From positions 1,116,001 through 1,180,000 of the forward strand of contig JAPEIS010000015.1 of the NCBI GenBank assembly GCA_029531795.1: a stretch of 64,000 nt of DNA. The letters run 5' to 3'. The position numbers were made by a program, and so were the translations under genes. Origin of the DNA: Sclerotinia nivalis (Eukaryota; Ascomycota; Leotiomycetes; Helotiales; Sclerotiniaceae). The notes beneath the pieces were generated by a model. That model was not told where the DNA came from and ran no database searches. It saw only the letters and a list, made by a program, of their open reading frames with translations. Shown here piece after piece: positions 43,649 through 55,384 of the stretch (position 1 is the stretch's first letter; each line of letters starts with the position of its first letter).

Positions 43649-46600
43649 TTGAGGAAATGCAAATATTTTCAAGCACAGGATAAATAGTAATGGATAATTT
43701 GTCCTATGGATCCAAAGAAAGTCGGTGGTGCAATAAAATTATCAGGATAAAAGAAATGATGAACTTACATGGTGAGTAATTCCTTTTCCCAACTTTGGGG
43801 AGGTACGGTTGAGCATTGAAGAAATGGAAGGCGCGACCCTGCTCGATTTGCACCTCCTACTCAGAAGGAAACGTTAAGGAATACTTCAAAGTAAAGAAAG
43901 CAACAATCTTCCTTTCGTGAATGATATTAATCCCAGCGCAACTGCTGAAAGGGGTTGTGCCTTAATCATATCATCAAACAAATTCTGAAGATTACCATCA
44001 TGATGTTTCGCTACTGTTGAAGACGTCCTCTTGCAATGGATTTTTCAATCCTTACTAGGTAATCCTGACTCGATAAATTATTCAGGAGATTCAAGCAACT
44101 CGTGAGTTGTTCCCATTAAAGCTGACCGCAACAGCCGCATTTTATCAACAAACGATGGATGATGCAAATAGCGGTGTGGGTAATTGCAGCCCTATCATCC
44201 ACATATGCGAACATCAAATTCGCAACGGCTCTTTCCAATCCAACTTTCGATGAGCTATAAAATTTGCAATAGTGTTTGTTGGTCTCAATATCACCCATAC
44301 ATCACCTGAAATGCAAGAGATGCTGTGAGATGTGAGTTATCACGATAATCAACATACCTTTCGAGGGCCGAATTATTACACAGAACCGGGAGATTCTGCA
44401 GCTATGTACCAGTACCGTAGAATGAGATATTCGCTGTATACTTTCATCGACGATATGAAAATCTGATTATCTGGCATTTTCGTGCGACTATTGCCACGAC
44501 TCCCCGCATGAGAATACGAATGATTCGGTACAAAAGGCTTATGTACCATGTCGCCATCCGCCCGGAATTTGAAACCACCCATCAAATCGAAGTGACATGG
44601 ACTTAAATTATTATGCTTCATTTGAAGAGTCGTATTGAGTTCTAGATTTTTAGGTTACTTTTAATAAAAGTTGAATAGCATACTAGGTAGATTCAAATCC
44701 AAATATCCGTCGGAAGGAGAGTGTTGGTTTGAACAGATAGTCCTAGGTAAGCCGAATAGATTTCTGGATTGGTATAAGTTTCTGTGCACGTGGGTTGAAT
44801 TTGATGCATGTAAGTTCCAAGGGTTGTCTTTATGCAGAAGATCGAAAGATGGCGGGGACTTTTGTAGTGTGATTGTGGGATAAATGGCTGCATTTGCGTA
44901 TTGGGGGGTGAAGAGAAGAGGATGGGAAGCTTCTAAACCCATGTTTGCGAATTGATGTTGTGAACGAATCGAATAAGTTCTGCTGATGTTGTACTATTGG
45001 AAACGGAAATCTCGGGTCTTTTTTTAAATAAATGAAATAAACAAAATAAATAAGCAAAAAAGTAGAGCTTGTATTACCATATTCTATTCAAAATGTTCCA
45101 TTTCATATCAATCATTCTTTTGTGTGATAACGCAGTGGGACCTCACATTCGTAACCCCTCATGTAAATGCTCATGGTATCATTTTTCGTCCCACGCACCA
45201 TGAAGTTTCAAAGCTGCAACTTAAAAAAATGTGGTAAGGACCGTTGGCCTGTGTTTGAACTTTGCACGGCACTTAGGCCACTTAGAGAAGCTCCACAGAG
45301 ACCCTTGACCAACTTTACCCCACCTCACACCCACCTAGAATCCTTGACTACCTGTGAAAAGAGATAATCGATAGCAATCTTGGAACCCCAAGCTCTTTTG
45401 ATCAACGCAGAGCAGTCGTTGTATAATGCAATGTAGTTTAGCTTAACAGCGTCATATCACGATATCTTACTACCAATATAGGTAGTACCTGCACGTTGGA
45501 CTTTGTTGGCACAATGCATATGCGAGGATAGGATGTAGGAATCCATACCAAGCATACGAGATAGGAGATACCGTAGAGCTTGTGAAGCTTGGGAAAGCTA
45601 CCAAGTAAAAAGCTATCCAAAAGAGCTTTAGGAATCCAGACAATTTGAGCTTTAAAAGATCATTCTCATCCTTTCAATCTTTTTGTAGGTGTTGTTGTTG
45701 TTGTTGAGGAACCGTCATCATTTAGGTAGTGATTGATTGATAATGGTGAATCCAATATCAAGGAAATAAGTAAAATTGCACCATACCCTGATCCGAGTAT
45801 CGGAGATCTGCATGTGATATTTTGTTATCCAGCCGAGACCTTCCAACCTCCCATTAAGATAGAATAGATTAGAATTGGGCAAAAAGTACAAAGAAAGATC
45901 TTTTATATCAATCATATCCCCAAGCTTATTGGAATGATCCTTTGGATAGAAACTGATTAGAAAGATCACATTAGAGGGGGATATTTGCTTGTTCCACCAA
46001 CCAACAGAAGAAGGAAAGTCGAAAGCAAGGCAGGGTTGTTATTAAGCCACGGACTTCAAACGCTCTCCATTGAGTTTGAGTATCAAGGAAACTTACGCCT
46101 TCAACCGATGTCTGCATTTTGCTTGGTGCTGGCCGAATGTTACACGGGAAGTGTATTAATGGATTGAAGTGATAAGTTGAAGTGAATTTTGAAGAGAAAA
46201 GAAAAGAAAAGAAAAGAAAAGAAAGGCATTAAACCAACCCAAAGTAGAAATACCTAGAAAAATACATCATCTTCAATTGGTTGAATATTGGTAGATGATC
46301 GATCGAATCATCGAATCATCGAATAATCTAAATAATAATCGAGTTATCACATTGTCGTTTACTGCCTAATGTGGGATGAGGCTTAAGGTTGTTTTTGTTT
46401 TTGTTGTTGCGAACTTGGTAAAAGTATCTAGTACCTACCTAGTACCTAGTAGAATAGGTAGGTTGGTCAAAAACTAGGGTGGACCGGGAGCCGTCAAGGT
46501 GGGTGAATCATAAAATCGAATGGATCTCCCTACTTTCTTAAACGCTAGTGAATTTTTTGGGAGGGGCAATAATAATTGTTGCAGTCTCTTCCAATTCCCC

Positions 46601-47145
46601 CGCTTTGCGCTTAAGGAAAATCTTCCCTACCTCTAGACCCAAACCCAAACCCTTTCTTCCTACAACTTATTCCATCCTCCATCCTCCTTACAACTTCAAC
46701 TCAAAATACCCTCCTTCGCGACTTACTTTCGCATTCTTACATTCTATCAGGTCGCACTGTCTTTTCAATCGTCCGATTGATACTATATTTCAAACGATCT
46801 GTGTTTCTCGACTCAGACCGATACCTCTATCCAAACAAACAAAGAAATCTCGATATTTCACTTCAACTCGACTCTCTAATTCTTCAAGAAGTTCGTCCGA
46901 TTCTCCTGCTTGTGCTCGCTGACTTGACTGTCTTTGCGATTTGATTCCAAATTTATTCCACATCATATCACCTTCCTATTCCATACATCCGTTTTGCGGA
47001 TACCTGTTTTGCCTCGATGTATCTTTCTTTGTGTGATCCGTCCGTCTCTCGTATACACAACTCCCGCCTGAAATGGCGCGATCCTTTTTGTGTGAATGCG
47101 TGCGGACATTGAGACTTTCAGCCAGGTTTTCGATAATATTCAATT
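43649..47145. other. Long intergenic region, leader of the RRM gene at right
   Basis: No supported gene in 43.7-46.5 kb; scattered ORFs (44116-44298, 44376-44621, 44661-45057) show no domain. An (AAAAG)n tract lies at about 46195-46225. CCTACCTAGTACCTA-type repeats occur at about 46430-46465. From 46540 the sequence is CT-rich, as in a fungal core promoter and 5' UTR. The ORF 46548-46922 there is probably leader. Confidence 0.55.
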
Positions 47146-48089
47146 ATGTCTAAATTATTCATTGGGTAAGTCTAAACATCTACATTCTATTCCAAATCAT
47201 CACTTGACAGATTGACTAACATTCATCATTAGTGGCCTTGCTTGGCACACAGATGAGGACGCTCTCCGTAAGAAGTTCTCTGAATTCGGAACTGTTGAAG
47301 AAGCAGTATGTTTCACGCTCCCTTTATCGATAAGCTCGACTTGAAGATAAGAAACTGATGCAATTAATACAGGTTGTTGTCAAGGACCGCGACACTGGTC
47401 GTAGCCGTGGCTTTGGCTTCGTTCGTTATGGACAAGGCAACAACGACTCGTCTCCAGAAGCAGATGCTGAGAAGGCCATTCAAGAAATGAATAGCGTTGA
47501 GTATGATTATCCCATTATGCCTACTCCTGACCTAATACTAATATGCATAAAGATTCGATGGCCGTACTATTCGTGTCGACAAAGCCTCCGAACGTTCGGG
47601 CGGTGACCGCTCTGGTGGTGGTGGTGGCGGCGGATTCGGTGGTGGCCGAGGTGGAGGATTTGGAGGCCGTGGTGGCGGTGGATATGGAGGCGGCGGTGGA
47701 GGATACGGAGGTGGTCGCGGATATGACAACAACAACTCCGGTGGCGGTGGATATAGCGGAGGTAAGATTTCTTCCAAAGGGTTTCCCCTCGATGACGCAT
47801 GAAGTATACTGACGATTGATACAATAGGTGGTGGCTACTCTGGTGGCGGAGGTAAGCAACCCCACTAGACAAGTCTGTCGTAAATATCTGAATAGCATAT
47901 ACTAACATTTAAGATGATAAAGGCTACAATGGAGGTGGCGGTGGCGGTATGTTGCATCACGGATATCCCTTCTTACAAGTATACTAACTGTCCATAGGTT
48001 ACTCTGGTGGCGGTGGCGGTGGATACTCCGGTGGTGGAGGATATGACCGTGGACAAGGTGGTGGAAATGCTGGCCAGTGGGGTAATTAA
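47146..48089 (+). CDS. Glycine-rich RNA-binding protein (single RRM)
   Basis: Seven exons: 47146-47165, 47233-47305, 47373-47500, 47553-47761, 47828-47851, 47914-47946 and 47998-48089, giving 192 aa. The N-terminal RRM carries KLFIGGLAW (RNP2) and [10 protein letters not shown] (RNP1). The C-terminal half is Gly-rich with Tyr/Ser (repeats of [10 protein letters not shown] and YSGGGG), including RGG-type segments. It matches the plant/animal GRP/CIRBP family of cold- and stress-linked RNA chaperones in nucleus and cytoplasm. The Gly-rich tail is cut into several tiny exons (24 and 33 nt), all starting and ending in phase 1. A very long CT-rich leader precedes it. Confidence 0.9.
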
Positions 48090-48487
48090 TAAATTGCTTT
48101 TCGAGTGGACGGTGTTTTTCCTCAATCTTTCAATCTTCGACAAGAAAAGTCAGCCCTGGGGGGTTTCAGCGAAAGTCTGTTGTGTGGTGGACTTTAGGAT
48201 GTTGTCCTTCTCGATAACAGCCTGGTTTTAATCTCGTGGTTTCTGGCAGCGGTTCTGGCCTGGCGAGCTATATGCTTGCATGGAGTTTGGAGGGGGTATC
48301 TTACCTTGCTCGATCACTATTTCTTTGAACATCTCACAAATATCTTTTCAATTCTGCCTGTATTTTCGGCTCTCGGTCACTTTGATCGAGGTCTCTTTAT
48401 GAAGGACTGCATCTTTGCAGGTCTCTCTAATGGTCTCTATGGCAATAATACCCCAAGAAGGGAATGAATGAGTGGCTCTTTCACGCA
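48090..48487. other. Convergent 3' UTRs
   Basis: About 400 bp between the stop codons of the RRM gene and the cyclotransferase gene. GT- and T-rich DNA, suiting overlapping 3' UTRs. No ORF is supported. Confidence 0.6.
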
Positions 48488-49766
48488 TTACTTTTCAGTC
48501 TCTTGCTCATCCGTGCTCTTAACCTTCTTGAGCTCATGATCTATAACCTTTGTGTGACTTGCTTCTGCTTCGACACCTATTTGCCCCATAGCTATCTTCC
48601 GAACTCTATCTGCCAGATCCTTGACATGCTCATCCCCACTCTCAGGACTCAGCTCATCCACTAGATATATTAGCATGAAAATCCATCCTGAGAAGCAGAC
48701 ACGTATAACGACTAGAATCATTTAACAAAAAGTGTAAAAATAGACACTTACAGGCAATATCCAAACTCAAAAGATAGTCCCTGTTTAACCCACTGGGGCC
48801 CTCACTCCTCCAAATATGCTCAGCCAATTCCTGCGGTTCTTGCGGTCCGGTAAATTGCGCATTATCGGGCGTTCCTATGTAGACCAATGTTCTGATACTC
48901 GTAGCCCCGCCACTTTCATTGTCTGAGTTGATGGATGAGGAAGAAGAGGGATAAAAAGGTGTATAGTGTATAGTATAACCATTAATCTCTCGTATATCGA
49001 GATATTCGCGCACTTCGGCAACCTTGGAGGCGAGGATTCGATAGGCGGTTCCCCATACTTTTGGAGAGGTAGTTTCCGAGGGGATGGGGTGCGGATCGTG
49101 GAGTGTGAGCCAGTGGGCGTGCGGGATGAGGGTTACGACGCGCCCTGGGGAGGTGGGTGTGCCGCGGTGGTCTTCGCTGGGGGTGAGGGGGATGGGTGTT
49201 AGATGGGTTGGGTTTGGGTTTGGGGAAGGAGATTGGGGTAGGGGTGAGGTAAGGGGTGAGGTAAGGGGTGAGGTCTTGTCATGGGGTTGTGAATTTACCT
49301 AGCCTGGATGGTTGTTAGCTAATCCGCTGGTTCTCCATCAGATATAAGATATTTTCACAAAAACGAGCATCCTCACAACTCCGACACCATCTAAATTGCA
49401 AAAAGAACCATATAAATATAAACATAACCATACCTGCCAAAATCTTCTCACATATCCAGTCACATACCCCGGAATCCGGCGATCTAATCATTCATCACAA
49501 AAGATTGGTCATTAAATCCTACATCTAGGTTTTCGGTGGTACTTTTGAAAAAGAAGGAAGTACGAGGGAGGTTTACCGAAATGTGGTGGGGGTTTCCATA
49601 TCAAACTTCTGTGTTGTTTTGGAAATTAGTTGGAAATTGAAATGTGTAATTTTTGTGTATAATTTTTGTTTGGGAAAAAGAGGGGAAGGGGGTTTATGTA
49701 CCCATATCCAAATATCCAGAATTCGTTTTCGGAGTCGCTGTAGTCGTTGAGGGCGTTGGAGCCCAT
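48488..49766 (-). CDS. gcg1: Glutathione-specific gamma-glutamylcyclotransferase (ChaC/GCG1 family)
   Basis: Six exons: 49702-49766, 49577-49608, 49434-49483, 49299-49303 (5 nt), 48752-49176 and 48488-48660, giving 249 aa. The N-terminal motif FGYGSLIW is split over exons 1-2. It is followed by KPPPHFDRRIPGYVTGYVRR, FWQASEDHRGTP, SPGRVVTLI and the catalytic-Glu segment YLDIREINGY, with EGPSGLNRDYL near the end, all typical of ChaC enzymes. They degrade cytosolic glutathione to 5-oxoproline and Cys-Gly. FWQASEDHRG is encoded only if a 5-nt microexon (GCTAG) is spliced in, flanked by GCTAAC..CCATCCAG and GTAAAT. It is convergent with the RRM gene. Confidence 0.88.
49241..49274. repeat. 12-bp tandem repeat inside a gcg1 intron
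   Basis: Nearly three copies of GGGGTGAGGTAA. The repeat is on the plus strand, so the minus-strand transcript carries pyrimidine-rich TTACCTCACCCC units. It lies within the intron just downstream of the 5-nt exon. Confidence 0.85.
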
Positions 49767-50585
49767 TGTGTTGGCGGGTTAGATGTTGGGGATGATGATG
49801 AGGTATGATGATATGTAAGACTTATTACTCGAGTATTTAATCGAGGGGTAAAAATAAGGATGATGTAGAATGGAATGTTAGTAAGGTAAAGCCGATGCTT
49901 GTTGGTACCAAAATACTTAGCCACATTAGCGTTTTGCATTTCCACCTTTTTCCTCGAGATGAATGAATTTATTGAATTTACTATAAACATATGAAGCATG
50001 AAGATGAAGATGATCACATCAGACTGTTCAAATCTGGTACCGAGTTTATCCGAGTACGAAGTTTTGTACCAAAGTGAGCAGGAAGTGACAGTTGTTATGA
50101 CAAAGTTTCTTGAGCGAGGTTTGCTCACCGGGCGCAAAAATTGGCACATTGGGTAGGCATTGGCATTCTCATCCTCCGCTTTTGGAACAAGTGGGTGGGT
50201 AGGTGAATCACTTAAGTATTTTTCGAACAACAACTTCAGCCTGCTTCCGTGAATATGAATACTTAAAGAAGACTCCTTTCATACCAAATATCTCTGGGGC
50301 TTGGGCTTTCAGCTCTTCTCTTTTTGCGATACTTTTCATATCAGCTTAATTTCGTAGGAACTCTTATTTGATACATTCCTGAAATTAGATCCACCATCAT
50401 AACGCTGCGCTCGTGTTCAGGGAACTTTAACCTAGTTACATGCCCACGGCCCCTCTACCCGCTCGAGCTCGCATTCGCATCTTTAGCATCTAACATCAAA
50501 GCCTTACACCTTCATACATATTTGACAACTCAAGAACAATCTGCCGCTAGACAAATCCTACAATCGATCTACTCAAATAATCAAA
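49767..50585. other. Divergent promoter of gcg1 and the penta-EF-hand gene
   Basis: The starts are 819 bp apart and point away from each other. ORF 49694-50233 on the minus strand mixes gcg1 exon 1 antiframe and intergenic DNA and is rejected. No other structure. Confidence 0.6.
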
Positions 50586-51795
50586 ATGGCCTACAATAGA
50601 GCATTCAACCCAGATTCGCTGCCTGCGTAAGTCAATTCTCCCTCCTAAGCATAGATCCCCGCTGAACCAATAACCACAGATTCGCAGAGCCAGAACGAGT
50701 ACACCCTCTTTTCCCCGAATCGCATCGCATAGCCATAACTAATTCGCACAATAGAAACACACGCAATCACCAGCCGTTCAATCCCCCATCCACAGCCAAG
50801 CGCAACAAGCAATGCACAACGCGCAATATGAAAACCGACCTCCCCCTCAAAAAATACACCCAGACGGACGAAGACCAGATGGCAGAAGATTCTCTCCACA
50901 AATGCACCCCCCAGGCAATTATGGCGCATCTCCACCAAATCGAGGCTACGCATCACCACCTCCAGCACAATTCCAAGCAGGTAGAGTTGCGCCTCAGACT
51001 CGACCAGTGCAGCAAACAAGACCTACCACTTCGCCTGCTCCTCCTGGTGCAGATCCGCAATTGTGGCCGCTCTTCAAGGCCGTTGATAAAGACAGTATGT
51101 TCTTACCCATTCCTCTATTCTGATACACAAGCACCGAACACTAACCTCCACCTTTTATCAGGAACCGGTGTCCTCACCGAGAGAGAGCTCCGCGCCGCCC
51201 TTGTAAACGGTGATTGGACCGCCTTCGATCCATACACAGTCAAAATGATGATTCGCATGTTCGATGCGGACCGCAGCAATACAATCAATTTTGATGAATT
51301 CTGCGGGCTCTGGGGATTTCTTGCCGCTTGGCGTGCATTGTTTGATCGATTCGATAAGGATCACAGTGGAAACATTAGTCTGGATGAATATTCAGAGGCT
51401 TTAGTGGCTTTTGGATATAGATTGAGTGAAAGTTTTGTGGGGGTTCTATTTAAGGCGTATGATAAGAGGAACGAGGGCGCAATTAGCTTTGATTTATTTG
51501 TGCAGAGTTGTATTAGTTTGAAGAGGATGACGGATGTGTAAGTTTTGCGGTTTCTCTTTTGGCCAGGGATTGGAATACTGTTGGAGGTTTGGAGCTCAAA
51601 CTCTGGATTTTCGAAACGTTCACAGATTTGTAGCTAACATGGTGTTTGGAAATAGCTTTAAACGTTATGATGATGACCGCGATGGTAAAACTTTCCTCCC
51701 TTTCTTAATCGCTATTTTCTAATTCATCTCGATTAGGTTACATAACTCTCTCCTTCGAGGATTTCCTCTTGGAGATTATTCGACAGAAGTACTAA
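50586..51795 (+). CDS. pef1: Penta-EF-hand calcium-binding protein (ALG-2/Pef1-like)
   Basis: Likely exons: 50586-50626, a small uncertain exon near 50688-50698, then 50756-51094, 51162-51537, 51656-51684 and 51737-51795; about 284 aa. The N-terminus MAYNRAFNPDSLPA is followed by a Pro/Gln-rich arm (RPPPQKIHPDGRRPDG, SPPNRGYASPPPAQF). Five EF-hands follow: DKDRTGVLTERE, DADRSNTINFDE, DKDHSGNISLDE, DKRNEGAISFD and DDDRDGYITLS. The first three loops are canonical; the last lacks the final acidic ligand, as is normal for the dimerising fifth hand. The C-terminus LLEIIRQKY is typical. Family members link calcium to membrane repair, ESCRT/ALIX and ER export. The N-terminal splice pattern is the least sure part. 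Confidence 0.86.
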
Positions 51796-52237
51796 GTTCA
51801 TTGCCAACCAATAGTCAATGGGATACCCCTAAAGGATCGGGGAGAATGGGTAAACAGAAGTCCTCCGCTTGCATGGACTAGGAAAGAGAAATCGTTGAAG
51901 TTTTAAGCTTGCGATTACAAAATGAAAGTAATGGCGAGGGAAGTATATGAGATGTGGAGGAGAGGAACGTGATGTGATGTGTCTATAGAATGTATATAGA
52001 TACTCATTGTAAATATGATACCCATGGTTTTTTTGCATTTGTCTTGTTTTGTTTGATCATTGTGCTTTTGTTTTGTTTGATGCTTTTTGTTTGATGCTTT
52101 TGTCTAATACTACAGCCTGGTTATATATTTCAGCGTGCATTTTGTACATTTCTAAGGGGCGTACTGAAAGTTCGTTGGATAAGAGCTACACCGACATATA
52201 AGTATAATTTGGGCTAAGGTTTCCAAACCACCCATTA
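51796..52237. other. Convergent 3' flanks
   Basis: Holds 3' UTR-like DNA with repeated TTTTGTTTGAT units at about 52046-52100. No gene is seen. Confidence 0.6.
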
Positions 52238-53138
52238 CTACGTGCGTCCCAATAGTTCTCGTCCAAGTGTAACCAAATCTTCGTGGGAAAGAGTATCTAC
52301 CTTACACCCATGAACGGCTAGTGCCACTAGCGACGCCGCGATCTCACTCACATGAATCTTTGGCACACCCACGAGCTTCGCCCGAATTGTCGATAGACCA
52401 CTCTTTATGCCCTGCAGAACATTGCCAGCCGTGGGTACTATGTGTCCTGGCTTGGCTACGCATGCCTTCATAATCCCATCCAATCCCCTGGCGAAATCAA
52501 GAACTCTCGTCTCTGTTTCTCCCTGTAGGTGGATGATTAGGACTACCATTTGGCTATCCTCGAAGCTTCGTGAAAGAGAAAAACGTACTTTTAGCAAACA
52601 TAAATCGCCAAGTACCCATGGCTTCTTCCCCCGATCTCTCTCGGCATTCGCAGCGCTCATATAGATGAAGCGAAAAGGGTACTCTGAGGTAAACACTGGG
52701 CTCTCGCTATATTCTCTCCACATCTCTAGCATACGTTCCATGCCAGCCATAGTATAATCAAGACATATCCTTCGCGCCTCTTCTGGACTTGTATTTAACG
52801 ATTCAGATGGTGTTACTCCAACCGTCCTGCGATCTATCAATCAGCATCTAAACCCAAGCGAAAACACGTCCATTATCCCGAGCTACAGCCCCATAATGAA
52901 AAGTTCTGATCCACCAAATATCCACGTACCAAATACAAGCATCGCTTCCGTAAATAGCTGCCCCCGCCGGGGTCCAATCCTCGAAGTTTTGCAACACGAC
53001 GGACTCGAATCTCGTGGTGTTGATGTCGATCGGGTGACGCGCTATGGCTACCACGGATATGATGCGGGGATGGGAAAGAGCTTGTTTGATTATTTCTGTG
53101 GCGAGGGATTCTGTCGAACTGACGACGATGAGTTTCAT
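52238..53138 (-). CDS. NAD(P)-binding Rossmann protein (HTATIP2/NmrA-like), 243 aa
   Basis: Exons 52930-53138, 52589-52826 and 52238-52522. The N-terminus MKLIVVSSTESLATEIIKQA is a Rossmann beta-alpha start, but the usual GxxGxxG is replaced by SSTESLA, so dinucleotide binding is doubtful. DACIWTVGVTP (restored by splicing) matches the family's CxWALG segment. FRFIYMSAANAER corresponds to the Ser/Tyr strand before the active-site region. Intron 2 (52523-52588) is 66 nt, in frame and stop-free, so unspliced mRNA would add 22 residues. Relatives include TIP30-like oxidoreductases of unknown substrate. Confidence 0.72.
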
Positions 53139-54824
53139 GGTTTTGGAGGATGGTGTTTACTTAAGAGGTGTTTTTGGTGAAGATATGTTTCTTTATTGGA
53201 AGATGGGTTAGTATTTGCCAGGAAGTGTATTTGTATTTTACTTACCAGGAAGGACCTGAGGACAGTTTGGCTTCGTCGTGTTATTTGTTCGAGAGAGTGA
53301 GGTGAGCAGGATGAGGTCGTACCTGCCTTTGGAGACAAGTATCCTGAAAGATTGAGATTAAACACAGCAGCATACCGTGCAATCATTGCGAAATCGAGGA
53401 ATCCAAATCCTCATCTAAAACTTCGATCATCCATCAACTTATATGACCTTTCTCTCTGACATTCGTCATTCCCCCCATCCCATTGTTCCATCCAAGAATC
53501 AAAAATCAATCTTCGTTTCTTCCTATATAGCATTTCCGTCCCTATCGCAAATATCCATGTCTACCTGAAAGTAAACAATCCACCTTCCAACATGCAGAAA
53601 CTAAGTTTGCGCTTTATTGGTAGGGTGGCGCGGCACCATATGAAGTGAATATCTAGGTGCCTGGAATCTCCTCTTCCACACCAGAACAAGTGGGTCGCAT
53701 TGCCAATACGGCCAACAGCAATACGGATGGTATAGATAGAACTCGCTTATGAGGATCCACATTACGAGATCCAAAAATCAAGCCATCTTCTTCCAAAAAA
53801 AAAAGAGAGATAGATGGATGGATGGATATACATGGGTTCAAAGGAGGATCAAAAGAGGATACAAAAAGTGCAAAAGCTTCGGGCAAGCCCTACTGCTCAC
53901 AATACTAGGCCGGGCTCAATTGACACGAAAGCTAAGAAAGGACTTACTAACTGCCTCTCCGCCAACTATGCCATAACGAACTTTAGGCTTTCAGCTCCTC
54001 ACTTCGCACGCTGCCATCCACTCGCCTATTATGCGCGCCATCATCAAGCAAACCATCTTAGATTAATTCCTATCGAGCTTCAAAGTTACAGAGTATGTAA
54101 AACTACTGAGTTGAGAGAAACAGAATGATGTTGGATGAGGATATTGTCTTTTTATTTATGTGTCTTGCTAGCATTGAACAGAAGTAGGCCTCATCTTTCA
54201 TGGCCTCATCTTTCATGGCCTCATCTTTCATCATTCATGCCTTTACTCCGAGCTTAGAAGGCTTAATCATTACTCTCTACATTGTAAAATGTTACATAGC
54301 AGGCTCGGGGAAATGCTTCCGCCGTTGAAGTGATTGAGGTTGAGCAAGTCGCTTTGAATTATCTCTCTGGATGCTTTACAGTACCTGTTCTTTCTATGGA
54401 ATCTTTGTTGTCTATGACTATCGAGCAATATACTATGGTGCACAGTGAATCAGCTTTCATTTTCAGCACAATCACCTCGCGGTTCATTCTCACTGCCTTG
54501 CGATCATCTGCCTTAAATTAATGAGTCATTCCAGAGTTCCTCCCATGCTACTGTACCACCGTACTGTCTACAGAACAGGTAAAGAATAATACAATTAAAA
54601 ATCCTAAAACGATGACTATGGCCTCTGAAAGTAACTACAAAAGGGTTCAACTCTTGTTCCCATCTTCCCAAACATCCAGACAATATCACAACACACCTAC
54701 ATACATCTACACAGCACACATTCAAACGTCTACACAACATCTACATACCAATCATCGATTATCGGCACCCCCATCGCACCATATTTACCTACCTACCATA
54801 CACACCATCGAACAACGTTCAGCG
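53139..54824. other. Divergent intergenic region
   Basis: Promoters of the NAD(P)-binding gene (minus) and the small CxxC gene (plus). It contains a 15-bp tandem repeat at 54187-54231. ORFs at 53653-54128 and 54330-54521 are unsupported. The last 150 bases are C/A-rich, as in a 5' UTR. Confidence 0.6.
54187..54231 (+). repeat. 15-bp tandem repeat, three copies
   Basis: GGCCTCATCTTTCAT repeated three times without change, followed by a diverged part copy. Confidence 0.92.
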
Positions 54825-55082
54825 ATGGACAAGATGAAGTCTAAGGAGGTATTGTGCAAAGGTCAGCCGCAATCTCAGCCAGCCAAGGCAGAACCAAATG
54901 CGGAACGCAAGACGGAACCCAAGGCAAACTCAGCAGCATCCAAGGAAGAAACTGCCAAAACAGAGCAAAAAGAGCCAGCAAGTTCTAGTAAAAAGGAAAT
55001 GGACACATGTCCTCGCTGCGAAGCAACTGCATTCTTTGGTGCATGCTACTCTTGCAGTTATAATACGGGTGTCGGATTGTGA
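54825..55082 (+). CDS. Small Lys/Glu-rich protein with a C-terminal CxxC pair (85 aa)
   Basis: The ATG at 54825 (MDKMKSKEVLC) follows a C/A-rich leader; the frame extends upstream, but that part looks like UTR. The first 55 residues are charged low complexity. The C-terminus CPRCEATAFFGACYSC has two CxxC pairs eight residues apart, a possible mini zinc knuckle, and the protein ends SYNTGVGL. No family is recognised. It may be a small fungal orphan or an effector-like cytosolic protein without a signal peptide. Confidence 0.55.
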   Translation: MDKMKSKEVLCKGQPQSQPAKAEPNAERKTEPKANSAASKEETAKTEQKEPASSSKKEMDTCPRCEATAFFGACYSCSYNTGVGL

Positions 55083-55384
55083 TACAATCATATTGGGGAC
55101 AACGGATGGATTGGGGGCTTTTTTCAAGCTGCGAGATACCAGCGCCGAGATGGAAAATCGTTTTGTATTGCTAGGCAGGCTGGGTATCAGGCTTTGTGTG
55201 TTCTTATCCTAATCGTCGCTTTTTAAGTGCAGACATACTTTGTGTGCATTTCTGGCTTTTTTGCACAGTCGAGGGTCGCGCAATTTAGTGCACTCATTCA
55301 TTCACTTTGATGCACAAAACAATAAAAAAAACCCTTTTTCATCACTTAATCATAATATGTCTTCATCGCTATCCGTGCTTGTCT
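55083..55384. other. Short intergenic
   Basis: 3' flanks of the small CxxC gene and the acidic-protein gene. Nothing further is seen. Confidence 0.5.

Noticed and set aside
46548..46922. 124-codon ORF before the RRM gene
   Set aside because: Lies in the CT-rich promoter/leader; composition-driven and without homology signal.
47521..47908. Overlapping Pro-, His- and Thr-rich ORFs antisense to the RRM gene
   Set aside because: Shadows of the glycine codons (GGN) of the tail.
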